DNA of 64,000 nt from Methanolobus sp. (GTDB lineage Archaea > Halobacteriota > Methanosarcinia > Methanosarcinales > Methanosarcinaceae). Made by a program: the position numbers and the translations under genes. The notes under the pieces were generated by a model. That model worked only from the letters and a program-made list of their open reading frames with translations, was not told the origin of the DNA and did not search any database. Numbering within the stretch: the stretch's first letter is position 1; every line of letters begins with the position of its first letter. Shown here in pieces: positions 53,393 through 62,304 of the stretch. The DNA lies in NCBI RefSeq assembly GCF_016278365.1, contig NZ_JADQBZ010000008.1, positions 372,001 to 436,000 on the forward strand, given 5' to 3'.

Positions 53393-53427
53393 TTTTAAGA
53401 TTAAGCTTTTAGTGATAGGAAATAGCG

Positions 53428-53450
53428 TGTTGCAGTCTTAAAGTGCAACA
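53428..53450 (+). terminator. Hairpin after pdaD
   Basis: TGTTGCA (53428-53434) pairs with TGCAACA (53444-53450) 35 bases after the pdaD stop codon. A TTATTTTT tract lies about 15-20 bases later. Confidence 0.5.
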
Positions 53451-53702
53451 TACTACCCTTAATTTATTTTTAAAAATTGAGATTTGCTGGGAAGGCTGTA
53501 ACCTCTTTTTAGGAATTATCCATGCTCCTAGCAGAGCTTTATACAGTAGTAACTTATTAACATATTTAATGTATGCGCTAAAATATGAAAAAGTATATAT
53601 AAGATATCCCTTTTAATGAAGGTTTGTTAAATAACGATTATAGAACTCCTTTTGTCAAGAAAGACGATTATTGGTGTTTTTTTATCAGACAATAACAGAA
53701 GA

Positions 53703-53772
53703 TTTATATAGAACATAATTACAACATTTGTTATGAGTTTACTATCTCATAACAGGATATTAGTACTGAGGT
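53703..53772 (+). promoter_or_regulatory. Promoter and 8-bp palindrome before the betaine transporter operon
   Basis: TTTATATA at 53703-53710 is a TATA box, placing transcription start near 53735. The palindrome GTTATGAG-N8-CTCATAAC (53730-53753) covers that position. It could be an operator or an RNA hairpin controlling the transporter. GAGGT at 53768-53772 is the ribosome site. Confidence 0.55.
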
Positions 53773-53778
53773 ATTGGC

Positions 53779-54975
53779 ATTCAGGAAACAAAAATCGAAG
53801 TAAGGAATCTTGTTAAAGTTTTTGGAAAGAATCCTCAAAAAGCTCTTTCATTGGTCAAGAGCGGATTAACAAAACAAGAGATATTTGAAAAGACCAGGCA
53901 GACCGTTGGTTTGTACAATTTGAATTTTGATGTTTACGCAGGAGAAACTTTCGTACTTATGGGACTCTCTGGATCAGGGAAGTCTACATTGCTGCGTTGC
54001 CTGAACAGGTTGATTTCTCCCACAAGCGGTAGCATTCTCATTGATGGAGATGACATAGCAGGCATGGATACTGAGGAACTAAGAGAAGTTCGCAGGAATA
54101 AAATGACGATGGTGTTCCAGGGTTTTGCTTTGCTGCCCCATAGAACGGTAATCGATAATGTGGCGTTCGGGCTGGAGATACAAGGAATCCCAAAAAATGA
54201 ACGCTACGAAAAAGCTGAGGAGGCCATTTACAAGGTAGGCCTGAAGGGACATGAGCAAAGCAATACGTCCCAACTTAGCGGAGGTATGCAGCAAAGAGTC
54301 GGGCTTGCAAGGGCTCTTGCAACCGACCCCGACGTGCTTCTGATGGATGAGGCTTTCAGTGCCCTTGATCCACTTATAAGGTCCGAGATGCAGGATGAGC
54401 TCATCGCTCTTCAGAGTAAGTTGAAAAAGACTATCGTCTTTGTGTCCCATGATCTTGACGAAGCGCTTAAACTGGGAGACAGGATAGCTATCATGAAGGA
54501 TGGTTACATCGCTCAGATAGGAACTCCGGAAGAGATACTTACATCCCCGGCAGACGATTATGTTTCAGAATTCGTAGCTGGTGTGGACAGAACAAAGATA
54601 CTGACCGCTGAGAATGTTATGAAACGAGCTGAGCCTTTCATTTCTATCAACTCCGGACTGACCGTTGCAATGCAGTTGATGAAAAAGCATGGTATCTCAT
54701 CCATATTTGTGGTAGACTCCAACAAAATACTACAAGGAATCTTACCGATAGAACATGCTGTGAATGCCTCCAAAGAGAAGAAAAAACTGGAAGAGGCATT
54801 TATTATTGATTTCCAGAAGGTTGAACTCCATACTCCCGTAAAGGACATAATCCCGGTAATAGCTGAGAGCAGATATCCACTTGCCGTTATTGATGATATT
54901 GGTAAGCTTAAAGGAGTCATTGTACGAGGAAGCGTACTCGGGGCACTTGCTATCACCAAAGAGGAGGAAAGTTAA
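53779..54975 (+). CDS. Glycine betaine/proline ABC transporter ATP-binding protein (ProV/OpuAA type)
   Basis: The ORF track starts at TTG 53851, but upstream codons continue in frame with IQETKIEVRNLVKVFGKNPQ, the conserved ProV N-terminus. The only start consistent with the GAGGT ribosome site is ATT at 53779, six bases after it. Walker A is GLSGSGKST, the signature LSGGMQQRVGLARAL, and Walker B LLMDEAFSALD. Two C-terminal CBS domains follow (TAENVMKRAEP; PVIAESRYPLAVIDD), which sense ionic strength in relatives. It energises uptake of the osmolyte with the two genes that follow. Confidence 0.9.
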   Translation: MQETKIEVRNLVKVFGKNPQKALSLVKSGLTKQEIFEKTRQTVGLYNLNFDVYAGETFVLMGLSGSGKSTLLRCLNRLISPTSGSILIDGDDIAGMDTEELREVRRNKMTMVFQGFALLPHRTVIDNVAFGLEIQGIPKNERYEKAEEAIYKVGLKGHEQSNTSQLSGGMQQRVGLARALATDPDVLLMDEAFSALDPLIRSEMQDELIALQSKLKKTIVFVSHDLDEALKLGDRIAIMKDGYIAQIGTPEEILTSPADDYVSEFVAGVDRTKILTAENVMKRAEPFISINSGLTVAMQLMKKHGISSIFVVDSNKILQGILPIEHAVNASKEKKKLEEAFIIDFQKVELHTPVKDIIPVIAESRYPLAVIDDIGKLKGVIVRGSVLGALAITKEEES

Positions 54976-55808
54976 TGGTCGTACCAAGTTTACCCATTGG
55001 AGATTATGTTGAGTTAGGTGTTTATTGGTTTGACGATAACTTTGGATTCCTTCTAGATTTGTTCAGTAGTTTTGTGAGTACACTTATTACAGGATTCAGA
55101 GACATGCTGATGTTCCTTCCCCCATTAGCATTTATCGTTCTTGTCTCGATGTTTGTGTATATAGTGTCAAGGCGCGACCATAAGCTCACTATTGGAACTG
55201 CAGCCGGATTCCTGCTTATTGAGATTATGGGCCTCTGGGGGCTTTCTATCGAAACCCTGGCACTGGTATTGTCTTCTGCATTCATGGCCCTCCTTATAGG
55301 GATACCTCTTGGTATCATAGCCGCAAAGAACAGATCATTGTTCAATGTAATAAAACCAGCATTGGATTTTATGCAGACGATGCCTTCCTTTGTATATCTG
55401 ATACCTGCAGTGATATTCTTTGGCCTGGGTAATGTACCCGGACTTGTTGCAACGGTAGTGTTTGCAATGCCCCCCACTATACGCCTCACAACCCTTGGTA
55501 TCCGACAGGTCCCTATCGAACTGATAGAAGTTGCCGACGCTTTTGGGTCAACACCTATACAGAAACTCTTTAAAGTTGAATTGCCTGTCGCCCTCCCGAC
55601 CATTATGGCCGGAGTCAACCAGTGCATAATGCTTTCCTTGTCAATGGTTGTTATCGCAGCCATGATTGGTGCCAGAGGGTTAGGATACCAGGTGCTTGTA
55701 GGTATTCAGCGAGTCGATATTGGCCAGGGTTTTGAGGCAGGACTGGCGATTGTTATCATAGCAATTGTCCTTGACAGGCTCACACAGAGCCTTACTCCCA
55801 GAAAATGA
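54975..55808 (+). CDS. Glycine betaine ABC transporter permease (ProW/OpuAB type)
   Basis: The 277-residue permease has six hydrophobic helices and the EAA-type loop ELIEVADAFGSTPIQKLFKVELP. Its ATG overlaps the proV stop (TAATGG), so the two are co-translated. It forms the membrane channel. The conserved QTMPSFVYLIPAVIFFGLGNVPG segment is typical of OpuAB/ProW. Confidence 0.93.
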   Translation: MVVPSLPIGDYVELGVYWFDDNFGFLLDLFSSFVSTLITGFRDMLMFLPPLAFIVLVSMFVYIVSRRDHKLTIGTAAGFLLIEIMGLWGLSIETLALVLSSAFMALLIGIPLGIIAAKNRSLFNVIKPALDFMQTMPSFVYLIPAVIFFGLGNVPGLVATVVFAMPPTIRLTTLGIRQVPIELIEVADAFGSTPIQKLFKVELPVALPTIMAGVNQCIMLSLSMVVIAAMIGARGLGYQVLVGIQRVDIGQGFEAGLAIVIIAIVLDRLTQSLTPRK

Positions 55809-55812
55809 CATT

Positions 55813-55833
55813 CAAAGGGTATTTTGCCCTTTT
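55813..55833 (+). promoter_or_regulatory. Hairpin between permease and binding-protein genes
   Basis: AAAGGG and CCCTTT flank a seven-base loop, followed by TTTATC. It could be a partial terminator or an RNA-stability element that adjusts the level of the downstream binding protein. Confidence 0.45.
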
Positions 55834-55863
55834 ATCCCCTAAATAAATAGTGTTGTGATAAAA

Positions 55864-56730
55864 ATGAATAATAAGACAAAGATAGTTTCTATTGTTATTC
55901 TGACGGCTATGATCTTAATGGCTGCAGGATGCGTTGGAAACGAAGAACCGCTGGAGAATACAAAGCAAGCTACAATAGGCTATGTGCTTTGGGACGGCGA
56001 GATTGCAAGTACCAATGTTATGAAACAGGTACTTGAACAGGCAGGCTATGAGGTAGAGATCATATCCGTAGATGCAGGTCCTCTCTACCAGGGACTCGCA
56101 AATGGACAGTTTGACTTTACTACATCTGCATGGTTGCCACATACACATGGACATTACATGGAACAGTATGGCGATGATTTTGTAGAAGTATCAACTAATC
56201 TTGAAGGCTGCAAGATCGGACTGGTTGTACCTGAATACGTAACCATCGATTCAATTGAAGAAATGAATGATGTGAGAGATGAATTCAATGGCAGGATCAC
56301 AGGTATTGAGCCTGGTGCAGGTATAATGACTGCTACCGAAAACGCAATTGAGGTATACGATCTTGAATACGAACTTGTATCCAGCAGCAGCGCAGGCATG
56401 GCGACAGAGCTTAGAACTGCAATAGCCAATGATGAGTGGATTGCGGTTACCGGATGGAGTCCTCACTGGAAATTTGAGCGATGGGACCTGAAATACCTTG
56501 AAGATCCGGAAATGGTCTATGGTGGCGAAGAATATGTCGCAACCCTTGCACGTGCAGGACTTCAGGAAGACGATCCCGAACTATATGGTATCATATCAAG
56601 GTTCTACTGGACACAGGAAGATATCCAATCTGTAATGGTTGACCTTGAAAGCGGCATGAGTGAAGAAGAAGCAGCCCAGAAGTGGGTTGACAATAACCCC
56701 GACAAGGTAAATGAGTGGATAGGTGCATAA
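55864..56730 (+). CDS. Glycine betaine ABC transporter substrate-binding lipoprotein (OpuAC type)
   Basis: The start at ATG 55864 is preferred over GTG 55855. The 288-residue protein has a lipobox signal (VILTAMILMAAGC) and the OpuAC/ProX fold: TIGYVLWDGEIASTNVMKQVL, FDFTTSAWLPHTHGHYM (aromatic cage Trp), VTGWSPHWKFERWDLKYLEDP (second Trp/aromatic cluster). The aromatic residues fit binding of a quaternary ammonium group. It is probably lipid-anchored in the membrane and feeds the permease. A perfect hairpin overlaps its stop codon. Confidence 0.93.
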   Translation: MNNKTKIVSIVILTAMILMAAGCVGNEEPLENTKQATIGYVLWDGEIASTNVMKQVLEQAGYEVEIISVDAGPLYQGLANGQFDFTTSAWLPHTHGHYMEQYGDDFVEVSTNLEGCKIGLVVPEYVTIDSIEEMNDVRDEFNGRITGIEPGAGIMTATENAIEVYDLEYELVSSSSAGMATELRTAIANDEWIAVTGWSPHWKFERWDLKYLEDPEMVYGGEEYVATLARAGLQEDDPELYGIISRFYWTQEDIQSVMVDLESGMSEEEAAQKWVDNNPDKVNEWIGA

Positions 56731-56745
56731 GGGTTATACCCTTAT
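56727..56745 (+). terminator. Terminator of the betaine transporter operon
   Basis: ATAAGGGT-TAT-ACCCTTAT is a perfect eight-pair stem that begins inside the last codons, followed by TATTTTT. Confidence 0.68.
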
Positions 56746-57022
56746 ACGCTATTTTTCGATATAGTTCCTTTTTCTTGTTACTTTTATTAGTTGTAAATAA
56801 TTAAATAACTACTTGGATTAATCTTATACTGCTGTAATAACTCTTTTTTCTTCCAAAATAAAATCTAGTAGAACATAATCGATCCGTACGTGAAAAATTG
56901 CTCAGCATTTAATCTAATTGCAAGAGTTAGTGAGTGCAGTTGTAACATCAAATAGAAAAACTTAAATAAAATATACCTTATGTTGATTGTCGTATCAACA
57001 TATTGAATACAGGTGAATTGTT

Positions 57023-57334
57023 ATGAAGAAAATATTAAGTATACTTTTGGTTTTCGTTATGATCGGACTGGTGGCAGTTTCCGGTTGTACGGACACAGCT
57101 GACGAAGGAACTGATGACGAGACAATTGTTGACGATGAAACTGTTGTTGACGAGACAACTGATGATGAAGATGCATCAGAAGACGCAATGAATGAGACGG
57201 TCGCTGACGTCAATGAGACTTCAGAGGACGATGTCGTTGATTCTGAAGAAGAAGTTGCTTCTGAAGATGAAAATGAGAATCCTGTTGAAGACGGGAATGC
57301 AACAGTACCTGAAGAAGATTCTGTTGTAGAATAA
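57023..57334 (+). CDS. Small highly acidic lipoprotein
   Basis: The 103-residue protein begins MKKILSILLVFVMIGLVAVSGC, a lipoprotein signal. The rest is almost only Asp, Glu, Val, Thr and Ala (DEGTDDETIVDDETVVDETTDD), with no folded-domain motif. It is expected to be a flexible acidic surface protein, as found in salt-adapted archaea. The promoter (CTTAAATAAAATATA near 56960) is separate from the betaine operon. The function is unknown. Confidence 0.7.
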   Translation: MKKILSILLVFVMIGLVAVSGCTDTADEGTDDETIVDDETVVDETTDDEDASEDAMNETVADVNETSEDDVVDSEEEVASEDENENPVEDGNATVPEEDSVVE

Positions 57335-57579
57335 TATCATATATTCCCAATTATATCTTTTGAGGCAGTTTGACTTTAAAGTCAAACATTTTTTGTTTTT
57401 TAAATATTACTTATTAATTCTAAAGTCACCTATTAATTTTAAAGTGGCAGCATTTAATTAATCCGGATTCCCGTTTATGATCACCATTAATGGATTTAAT
57501 GTCTGGAGCAATATTTCGCAAAGAGAATAACGTGCCAGCAACAAACCTACTGACTAGAAGTAAAAGTAGGTGGTACAAT

Positions 57580-59265
57580 ATGAAGAATAGTCTGTTAAGA
57601 ATAGCATTGATTGCTGCTGTCATGGTACTCCTGTCAGTTGGATCTGCCAGTGCAGCCTGTTATCTGAATGATGTCCAGGAGGACAGCATTGAGTATGAGG
57701 GATATCTGAATGTGAGTTTGGACGTATCAACATCAGCCCCATATACAGCTGAGATGATGCTGACAGATGAAACACTGGGTTTTTTCCCTGATGCAACTAT
57801 CGAGACCATATTGCTCAATATTCCCGCTGATCAGATAGAAAGCGTAACTGATGCAGAGGGGAACGAGTGGGAAATAAATGAGGTCAGTGAAGAAGCAAAT
57901 GGATTTGGCGCTTTTAATATCAGTATTGAGCCAGCTGATGATTCAGAAATTAACTCCACGACTACAGTCACTATAAATCTGGTCGATTCCTGGGACCAGT
58001 CATTCCCAAGGAATGATGCAGGATATCTCATAGCAACTGATATTAGCAACATTGGAGAAAATGCAGGTGACAGTGCCTGGGTGACCCTTGGGTTCTGCGA
58101 AGCACCGGCACCTATAGTGGATGAGGAAGAACCTGTGGAAGAACCACCTGTAGAAGAACCACCTGTGGAAGAGCCACCTGTGGAAGAACCACCTGTGGAA
58201 GAAACTCCTGTTGAAGAACCACCGGTAGAAGAGCAGCCAGCGGCGGAAACTGTCTGTTATCTGAACGTTGTTCAGGAAGACAAGAGCGCATATGAAGGAC
58301 AGCTCAATGCAACCTTGGTCATCGATAATGAGACAGAGAACACTGCTGAAATAGAGCTGGCAAATGAAACCCTTGAAGATTTCCAGGACGCTCAGATTGG
58401 CAAGCTCTTGCTCAATGTACCTGCGGACCAGATCGAGAATGTAACTGATGCTGAAGGAAACGAGCTTGAGTTCACAGAGACCGGGGAAGAAACCGATGAT
58501 AATCCATTCGGGAACTTCATTACAATGATCACTGTAATGATGAGTGATGAAATGGAGCATGATTTTGGAGAGTTCACAACAGAGATCACAGTATCTGAAA
58601 CTGAGAATATGACCGGTCCAATCACTATTGCCTTCACAGAGGAATGGAATGGAGCACTTTCACCAAATGAGGAGGGTTATGTTATTGCAGCAGACGTCCA
58701 GAACATCGGGGAGATGGGCGACGATAATGCATGGATAACCCTTGGATTCTGTGAAGCATCTGAAGCCACAGAGCAAATGAATATTGTCGAAACGGCAACT
58801 GAGGCAGGTTCATTTTCAACTCTGGGAATGGCTCTGGATGAGGCAAACCTTACCGAAACGCTGAGTGGAGAGGGACCTTTCACCGTATTTGCTCCAACAG
58901 ATGAGGCTTTTGAAGCACTTCCCGAAGGTACACTGGATGAACTACTACAGGATGAAGATGCTCTGACTGCTGTCCTGACATACCATGTAGTTTCAGGAGA
59001 GTACAACGCCAGTGACATAGCGGACATGGAATCCTTGCCAACGGTACAGGGCGAAGATATCAATGTTACAGTCGAAAACGAGAATGTCATGGTGAATGAT
59101 GCTAATGTAACAACAGCAGATATTGAAGCCAGCAACGGCATCATACATGTAATTGACTCGGTGATGCTACCACCTTCAATGCTTGAAGGAACAAATGAGA
59201 CCGAAACAGAGGACATGAACGATACGATAACACCAGATGACGATAATGTTATAATCGTGAATTAA
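57580..59265 (+). CDS. Surface protein: duplicated N-terminal domain, PPVEE linker and fasciclin domain
   Basis: The start at 57580 (AGGTGG upstream) gives a clean signal peptide MKNSLLRIALIAAVMVLLSVGSASA; the ORF track adds 30 residues. Two copies of a roughly 150-residue domain begin ACYLNDVQEDSIEYEG and VCYLNVVQEDKSAYEG. A linker of PPVEE repeats separates them. The C-terminal fasciclin (FAS1) domain has TVFAPTDEAFEALPEGTLDELL and NGIIHVIDSVML. FAS1 domains mediate adhesion. The protein is exported and acidic; no C-terminal anchor is seen. Confidence 0.85.
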   Translation: MKNSLLRIALIAAVMVLLSVGSASAACYLNDVQEDSIEYEGYLNVSLDVSTSAPYTAEMMLTDETLGFFPDATIETILLNIPADQIESVTDAEGNEWEINEVSEEANGFGAFNISIEPADDSEINSTTTVTINLVDSWDQSFPRNDAGYLIATDISNIGENAGDSAWVTLGFCEAPAPIVDEEEPVEEPPVEEPPVEEPPVEEPPVEETPVEEPPVEEQPAAETVCYLNVVQEDKSAYEGQLNATLVIDNETENTAEIELANETLEDFQDAQIGKLLLNVPADQIENVTDAEGNELEFTETGEETDDNPFGNFITMITVMMSDEMEHDFGEFTTEITVSETENMTGPITIAFTEEWNGALSPNEEGYVIAADVQNIGEMGDDNAWITLGFCEASEATEQMNIVETATEAGSFSTLGMALDEANLTETLSGEGPFTVFAPTDEAFEALPEGTLDELLQDEDALTAVLTYHVVSGEYNASDIADMESLPTVQGEDINVTVENENVMVNDANVTTADIEASNGIIHVIDSVMLPPSMLEGTNETETEDMNDTITPDDDNVIIVN

Positions 59266-59327
59266 CATTGATTATCTGTCGTTCCAACTGCACATCTGGA
59301 TGAAGCATTCCAAATTCGGTTAAAATG

Positions 59328-59344
59328 GGAGTGATACTCACTCC
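59328..59344 (+). terminator. Terminator of the fasciclin gene
   Basis: GGAGTGA-TAC-TCACTCC is a perfect seven-pair stem followed by TTTTC. Further small palindromes near 59405-59455 (GATTGT/ACAATC, GTACCG/CGGTAC) may serve the convergent acetyltransferase gene. Confidence 0.68.
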
Positions 59345-59470
59345 TTTTCTACCTATTTTTCCGAATCACCCTTTTACATAGCAATTGAATTTAGTCAGGC
59401 ATAGCCTGCTTCCACAGGATTGTACCGACAATCCGTAATCGGTACTCTTAGTCTGTGGGTGCTATTAGTC

Positions 59471-59968
59471 TCATTCATCTGCAAGCTCAAACAAATCCAT
59501 GCCTTCCAGGCGATACATTATCCACTCTGTGTGAGCCTGTGCTCCCAGACGCTCATAGAACTTCCTTGCTGGATTCCAGTCCAGCGCATTCCAGTCCATC
59601 CTTACACAGTCTCTTTCTATAGCAACCTGAGCACAGTGTTTCATGAGTGCCTTGCCAACTCCGCTGTTCCTGTACTGAGGGCAAACATAGAGATCTTCGA
59701 TGTAAAGACCCGGTCTCCCTAAGAAAGACGAAAAATTATGGAAGAATAGTGCAAACCCAACAGGCTCATTTCCCAATTCAGCGATAACAGCTTCAGCATA
59801 AGGCTTTTTCCCGAAGAGGTTTTCTCGAAGGGAAGCTTCAGTTGAAACAACATGGTTGCCAAGGTTCTCAAAATCTGCGATCGCCTGCACAAATTGCATC
59901 AGCATTGTCACATCATCTTCATTGGCCGGTCTGACTATCAATTGCCTGTTTTCTTCTATCTCACTCAT
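59471..59968 (-). CDS. GNAT-family acetyltransferase (spermidine/diamine-like)
   Basis: The start at 59968 (GGGTG upstream) is preferred over GTG 59980. The 165-residue protein has the acetyl-CoA site PQYRNSGVGKALMKHCAQVA, LYIEDLYVCPQY, and the C-terminal MDWNALDWNPARKFYERLGA, close to the thialysine or diamine N-acetyltransferase subfamily. Its substrate may be a polyamine or amino acid. It is a stand-alone gene, though an arginine decarboxylase is 6 kb away. Confidence 0.85.
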   Translation of the reverse strand: MSEIEENRQLIVRPANEDDVTMLMQFVQAIADFENLGNHVVSTEASLRENLFGKKPYAEAVIAELGNEPVGFALFFHNFSSFLGRPGLYIEDLYVCPQYRNSGVGKALMKHCAQVAIERDCVRMDWNALDWNPARKFYERLGAQAHTEWIMYRLEGMDLFELADE

Positions 59969-60156
59969 ACTGACACCCACGAATAGAATCTAAAAAGTGG
60001 ATGCCCATATTTCATGCAGACATTGATGTTGAATTTTTTGCTGCATCAGGGACTTTGGGTCTAAAAGAATAAATCATCATTATCATTACTATCATATCCT
60101 GCAGTGTAATAATATTTATATAGGAAATGCCCACATGGAGAAAATGGTGATATGGT

Positions 60157-60255
60157 ATGAACAGAGTATCTATGAGAGGTAAATGGCTGGTTCTCGGCAT
60201 GGCTCTCGTATATCTGGTGGTCCTGATGTATGCAGGCATGAATCTTACAACATGA
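60157..60255 (+). CDS. Single-span membrane microprotein, 32 residues
   Basis: This gene is too short for the ORF track. GGTGAT lies five bases before the ATG. The peptide is MNRVSMRGKWLVLGMALVYL... with one transmembrane helix ending in MYAGMNLTT. It is followed 27 bases later by another small membrane protein gene. The pair may act together; the function is unknown. Confidence 0.55.
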   Translation: MNRVSMRGKWLVLGMALVYLVVLMYAGMNLTT

Positions 60256-60282
60256 TACAGTTGATTGTCCTCAACTAAAGAC

Positions 60283-60456
60283 ATGGATCTAGTAAGAAAG
60301 ATATTCCTGAGCACCATTGTATCCGCCCCAATGACAATATTTGTAACAGCAGCCTTAGAAGACAGGATGTTCTTTTCTGCTTTTGTAGGAATACCTGTAG
60401 GTATTGTAGCTGTTCCTGCGGTTTTTGCATGTATGAGTCTCAAAAGAGATAAATGA
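60283..60456 (+). CDS. Small two-helix membrane protein, 57 residues
   Basis: It starts at ATG (60283); a TTG at 60265 is possible. The protein MDLVRKIFLSTIVSAPMTIF has two hydrophobic segments (SAFVGIPVGIVAVPAVFAC) and a basic C-terminus SLKRDK. It lies downstream of the 32-residue microprotein and upstream of the DUF1638 gene. No family is recognised. The overlapping minus ORF 60012-60464 is a shadow. Confidence 0.55.
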   Translation: MDLVRKIFLSTIVSAPMTIFVTAALEDRMFFSAFVGIPVGIVAVPAVFACMSLKRDK

Positions 60457-60521
60457 GTGCACATAATAAAGTATAAGAAAAGGAAGTAACAGGAAATGAA
60501 TCCAGGGCAAGTGTATAAGGT

Positions 60522-61337
60522 ATGCCTGTAATGACAATACTTTCATGCAAGATACTGCAGGATGAGATCGTCCATCTGCTTGAAAATGATCATTCAGTCG
60601 ATGAAATAATTATTGTGAAGGACAAAGGAGAGCAAGACCTAATTGAAAAAATGGACGCATCCGGCCTCCAATATGCACTTTTGCCATTAGAGCAGCTTCC
60701 TCCTGTTTCCCAAAGAGAGAATCCGGGAAAGTTCACGATCGTTGTCTGTCTGGTGGAACTTGCACTTCATGAGTTCCCGAAGAGTCTTAAAGTTGAGGTA
60801 TATGAAAAAATCAGCCAGATGACAGGTTATTCTGATGGCATCCTCCTGTTCTATGGACTTTGCGGCAACGTGCTGGACAAAGTCGAGACAGACTTCAGTT
60901 ATCAGGAACCAACATGCCCGATCCGTATACTAAGGGACGGAAAAAGGATAGTTGATGACTGTATAGGTGCCACTCTCGGCGGCGGGGAGGAATACCTGAA
61001 AACTCTTAAAATGCTCGCAGACCAGGGAACCTTTCTCTTTACTCCAATGTATGCTCATTCCTGGAGAGAGATTATGAGAGTGGATTCAAAGAATCCTGAG
61101 AAGACAATTAAGATGCTCAGGAAAGTGAACGAGATCACAGGCTATAAACGGGTTGCAAAAATAGATACAGGACTGAAATATACTAAGAGATTCCACGAGA
61201 AAGTAGAGGAATTTGCACGGATATTTGACTTTGAGGTTCTCGAAATTAAGGGCAATCAGGAAATATTCAGAGCCTGCTATGCATCCATGAAAGAGATAAT
61301 GGGAATTCCCGATAGAACATGTGGGAAAAATATATAG
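60522..61337 (+). CDS. DUF1638 family protein
   Basis: The 271-residue protein contains LSCKILQDEIVHLL, ILLFYGLCGNVLD, CPIRILRDGKRIVDDCIGATLGGG and GNQEIFRACYASMKEI. This family is common in methanogens, often near corrinoid methyltransferase and RamA genes, and has no assigned reaction. The cysteines in LSCK, GLCGN and RDCIG are conserved and may bind metal or a corrinoid. A start nine bases downstream (60531) is equally possible. Its neighbours here do not include a methyltransferase. Confidence 0.82.
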   Translation: MPVMTILSCKILQDEIVHLLENDHSVDEIIIVKDKGEQDLIEKMDASGLQYALLPLEQLPPVSQRENPGKFTIVVCLVELALHEFPKSLKVEVYEKISQMTGYSDGILLFYGLCGNVLDKVETDFSYQEPTCPIRILRDGKRIVDDCIGATLGGGEEYLKTLKMLADQGTFLFTPMYAHSWREIMRVDSKNPEKTIKMLRKVNEITGYKRVAKIDTGLKYTKRFHEKVEEFARIFDFEVLEIKGNQEIFRACYASMKEIMGIPDRTCGKNI

Positions 61338-61381
61338 GCGATAACGAATAGATTTATTTCTAGCCAGAAGTCGGAACCAAG

Positions 61382-62011
61382 ATGGGGAAAGTGGCAAAAA
61401 CAACAGGCAAGGTATTGATCATTTTATTGGTAGCTGCGTTTGCATATGCAGGCATGTCATGCGACCCGCCTAAGATAGTGCCTACCAGTTCAATAGGAGA
61501 TAATATGAAATCAAGGGAAGAACTACTCGAAGAAGGAAACGAGGTCGCAACTTTTGCGGCAGGATGTTTCTGGGGAGTTGAAGAGACTTTCAGGAAAGTA
61601 AAAGGTGTGAAGTATACGCAAGTCGGCTATACCGGCGGGGACTTTGCTGATCCTACATACAAAGATGTGTGCAGCGGTCAAACAGGCCATGCCGAGGCTG
61701 TTGAGGTCATCTTCGATCCTACCGTGGTTTCCTATGACAAACTGTTAGACCTTTTCTGGGCACTGCATGATCCTACAACACCCAACAGACAGGGACCTGA
61801 CGTCGGAAGCCAATACAGATCGGCAATATTCTATCATACCGATGAACAGGAGAATGCAGCTATTGCATCTAAGATCAACCTTCAGAAATCAGGCCAGTAT
61901 AAGAAAGGCATTGTTACCGAAATAGTTCCTGCAGGCAGGTTTTATCGTGCTGAGGAATATCACCAGCAATACATAGAGAAGTCCGGAGGGTCTGGCGGAT
62001 GCCCTATATAA
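61382..62011 (+). CDS. msrA: Peptide methionine sulfoxide reductase MsrA, membrane-anchored form
   Basis: The 209-residue protein has a hydrophobic N-terminus ([17 protein letters not shown]) of signal or anchor type, so it acts outside the membrane. The catalytic motif is [12 protein letters not shown] (Cys near residue 59), followed by [28 protein letters not shown] and the C-terminal GGCPI with a resolving Cys. It repairs oxidised methionine. Cytoplasmic MsrA in methanogens is usual, so the exported form is notable. It lies near a cytochrome b5-like protein, possibly part of an oxygen or oxidant response. Confidence 0.93.
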   Translation: MGKVAKTTGKVLIILLVAAFAYAGMSCDPPKIVPTSSIGDNMKSREELLEEGNEVATFAAGCFWGVEETFRKVKGVKYTQVGYTGGDFADPTYKDVCSGQTGHAEAVEVIFDPTVVSYDKLLDLFWALHDPTTPNRQGPDVGSQYRSAIFYHTDEQENAAIASKINLQKSGQYKKGIVTEIVPAGRFYRAEEYHQQYIEKSGGSGGCPI

Positions 62012-62067
62012 TTTAAGGGTACCCAAAAGCCTATAAGCTAAAAAGAAAATGTGTAGGTGGTGAGGAT

Positions 62068-62304
62068 ATGGAAGAATTTACACTTGAAGAAGTTGCAAAA
62101 TATAACGGAAAAAATGGCCAGAAAGCTTACATTATCTACTCAGGTAAAGTGTATGATGTCACAGAGAGTGATTTCTGGGATAGTGGTGAACATATGGGAC
62201 TTCACGAAGCAGGTTTGGATCTGACGGAAGACCTTGATATGGAAGCTCCACACGAATCCGATTCACTTGAAAATTTCAAGATTGTAGGAGTCATTAAGAA
62301 ATAA
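62068..62304 (+). CDS. Small cytochrome b5-like haem-binding domain protein
   Basis: The 78-residue protein starts MEEFTLEEVAKYNGKNGQKAYI and contains IYSGKVYDVTESDFWDSGEHMGLHEAG. This is the cytochrome b5 fold with the HxG-type haem ligand segment; the His in GEHMG and LHEAG are the likely ligands. GTGGTGAGG precedes the ATG. Small archaeal proteins of this kind have been proposed as haem or electron carriers. It follows msrA by 57 bases and may be co-transcribed. Confidence 0.82.
   Translation: MEEFTLEEVAKYNGKNGQKAYIIYSGKVYDVTESDFWDSGEHMGLHEAGLDLTEDLDMEAPHESDSLENFKIVGVIKK

Noticed and set aside
58000-59216. Minus-strand ORFs of 81-186 residues in the fasciclin gene
   Set aside because: Phe/Trp/His-rich or Ser-rich sequences produced by the PPVEE repeat and acidic codons on the other strand.
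60012-60464. 150-residue minus-strand ORF
   Set aside because: It opposes two small plus-strand membrane genes, the first with a strong ribosome site, and its own sequence is an unlikely mix with no motif.
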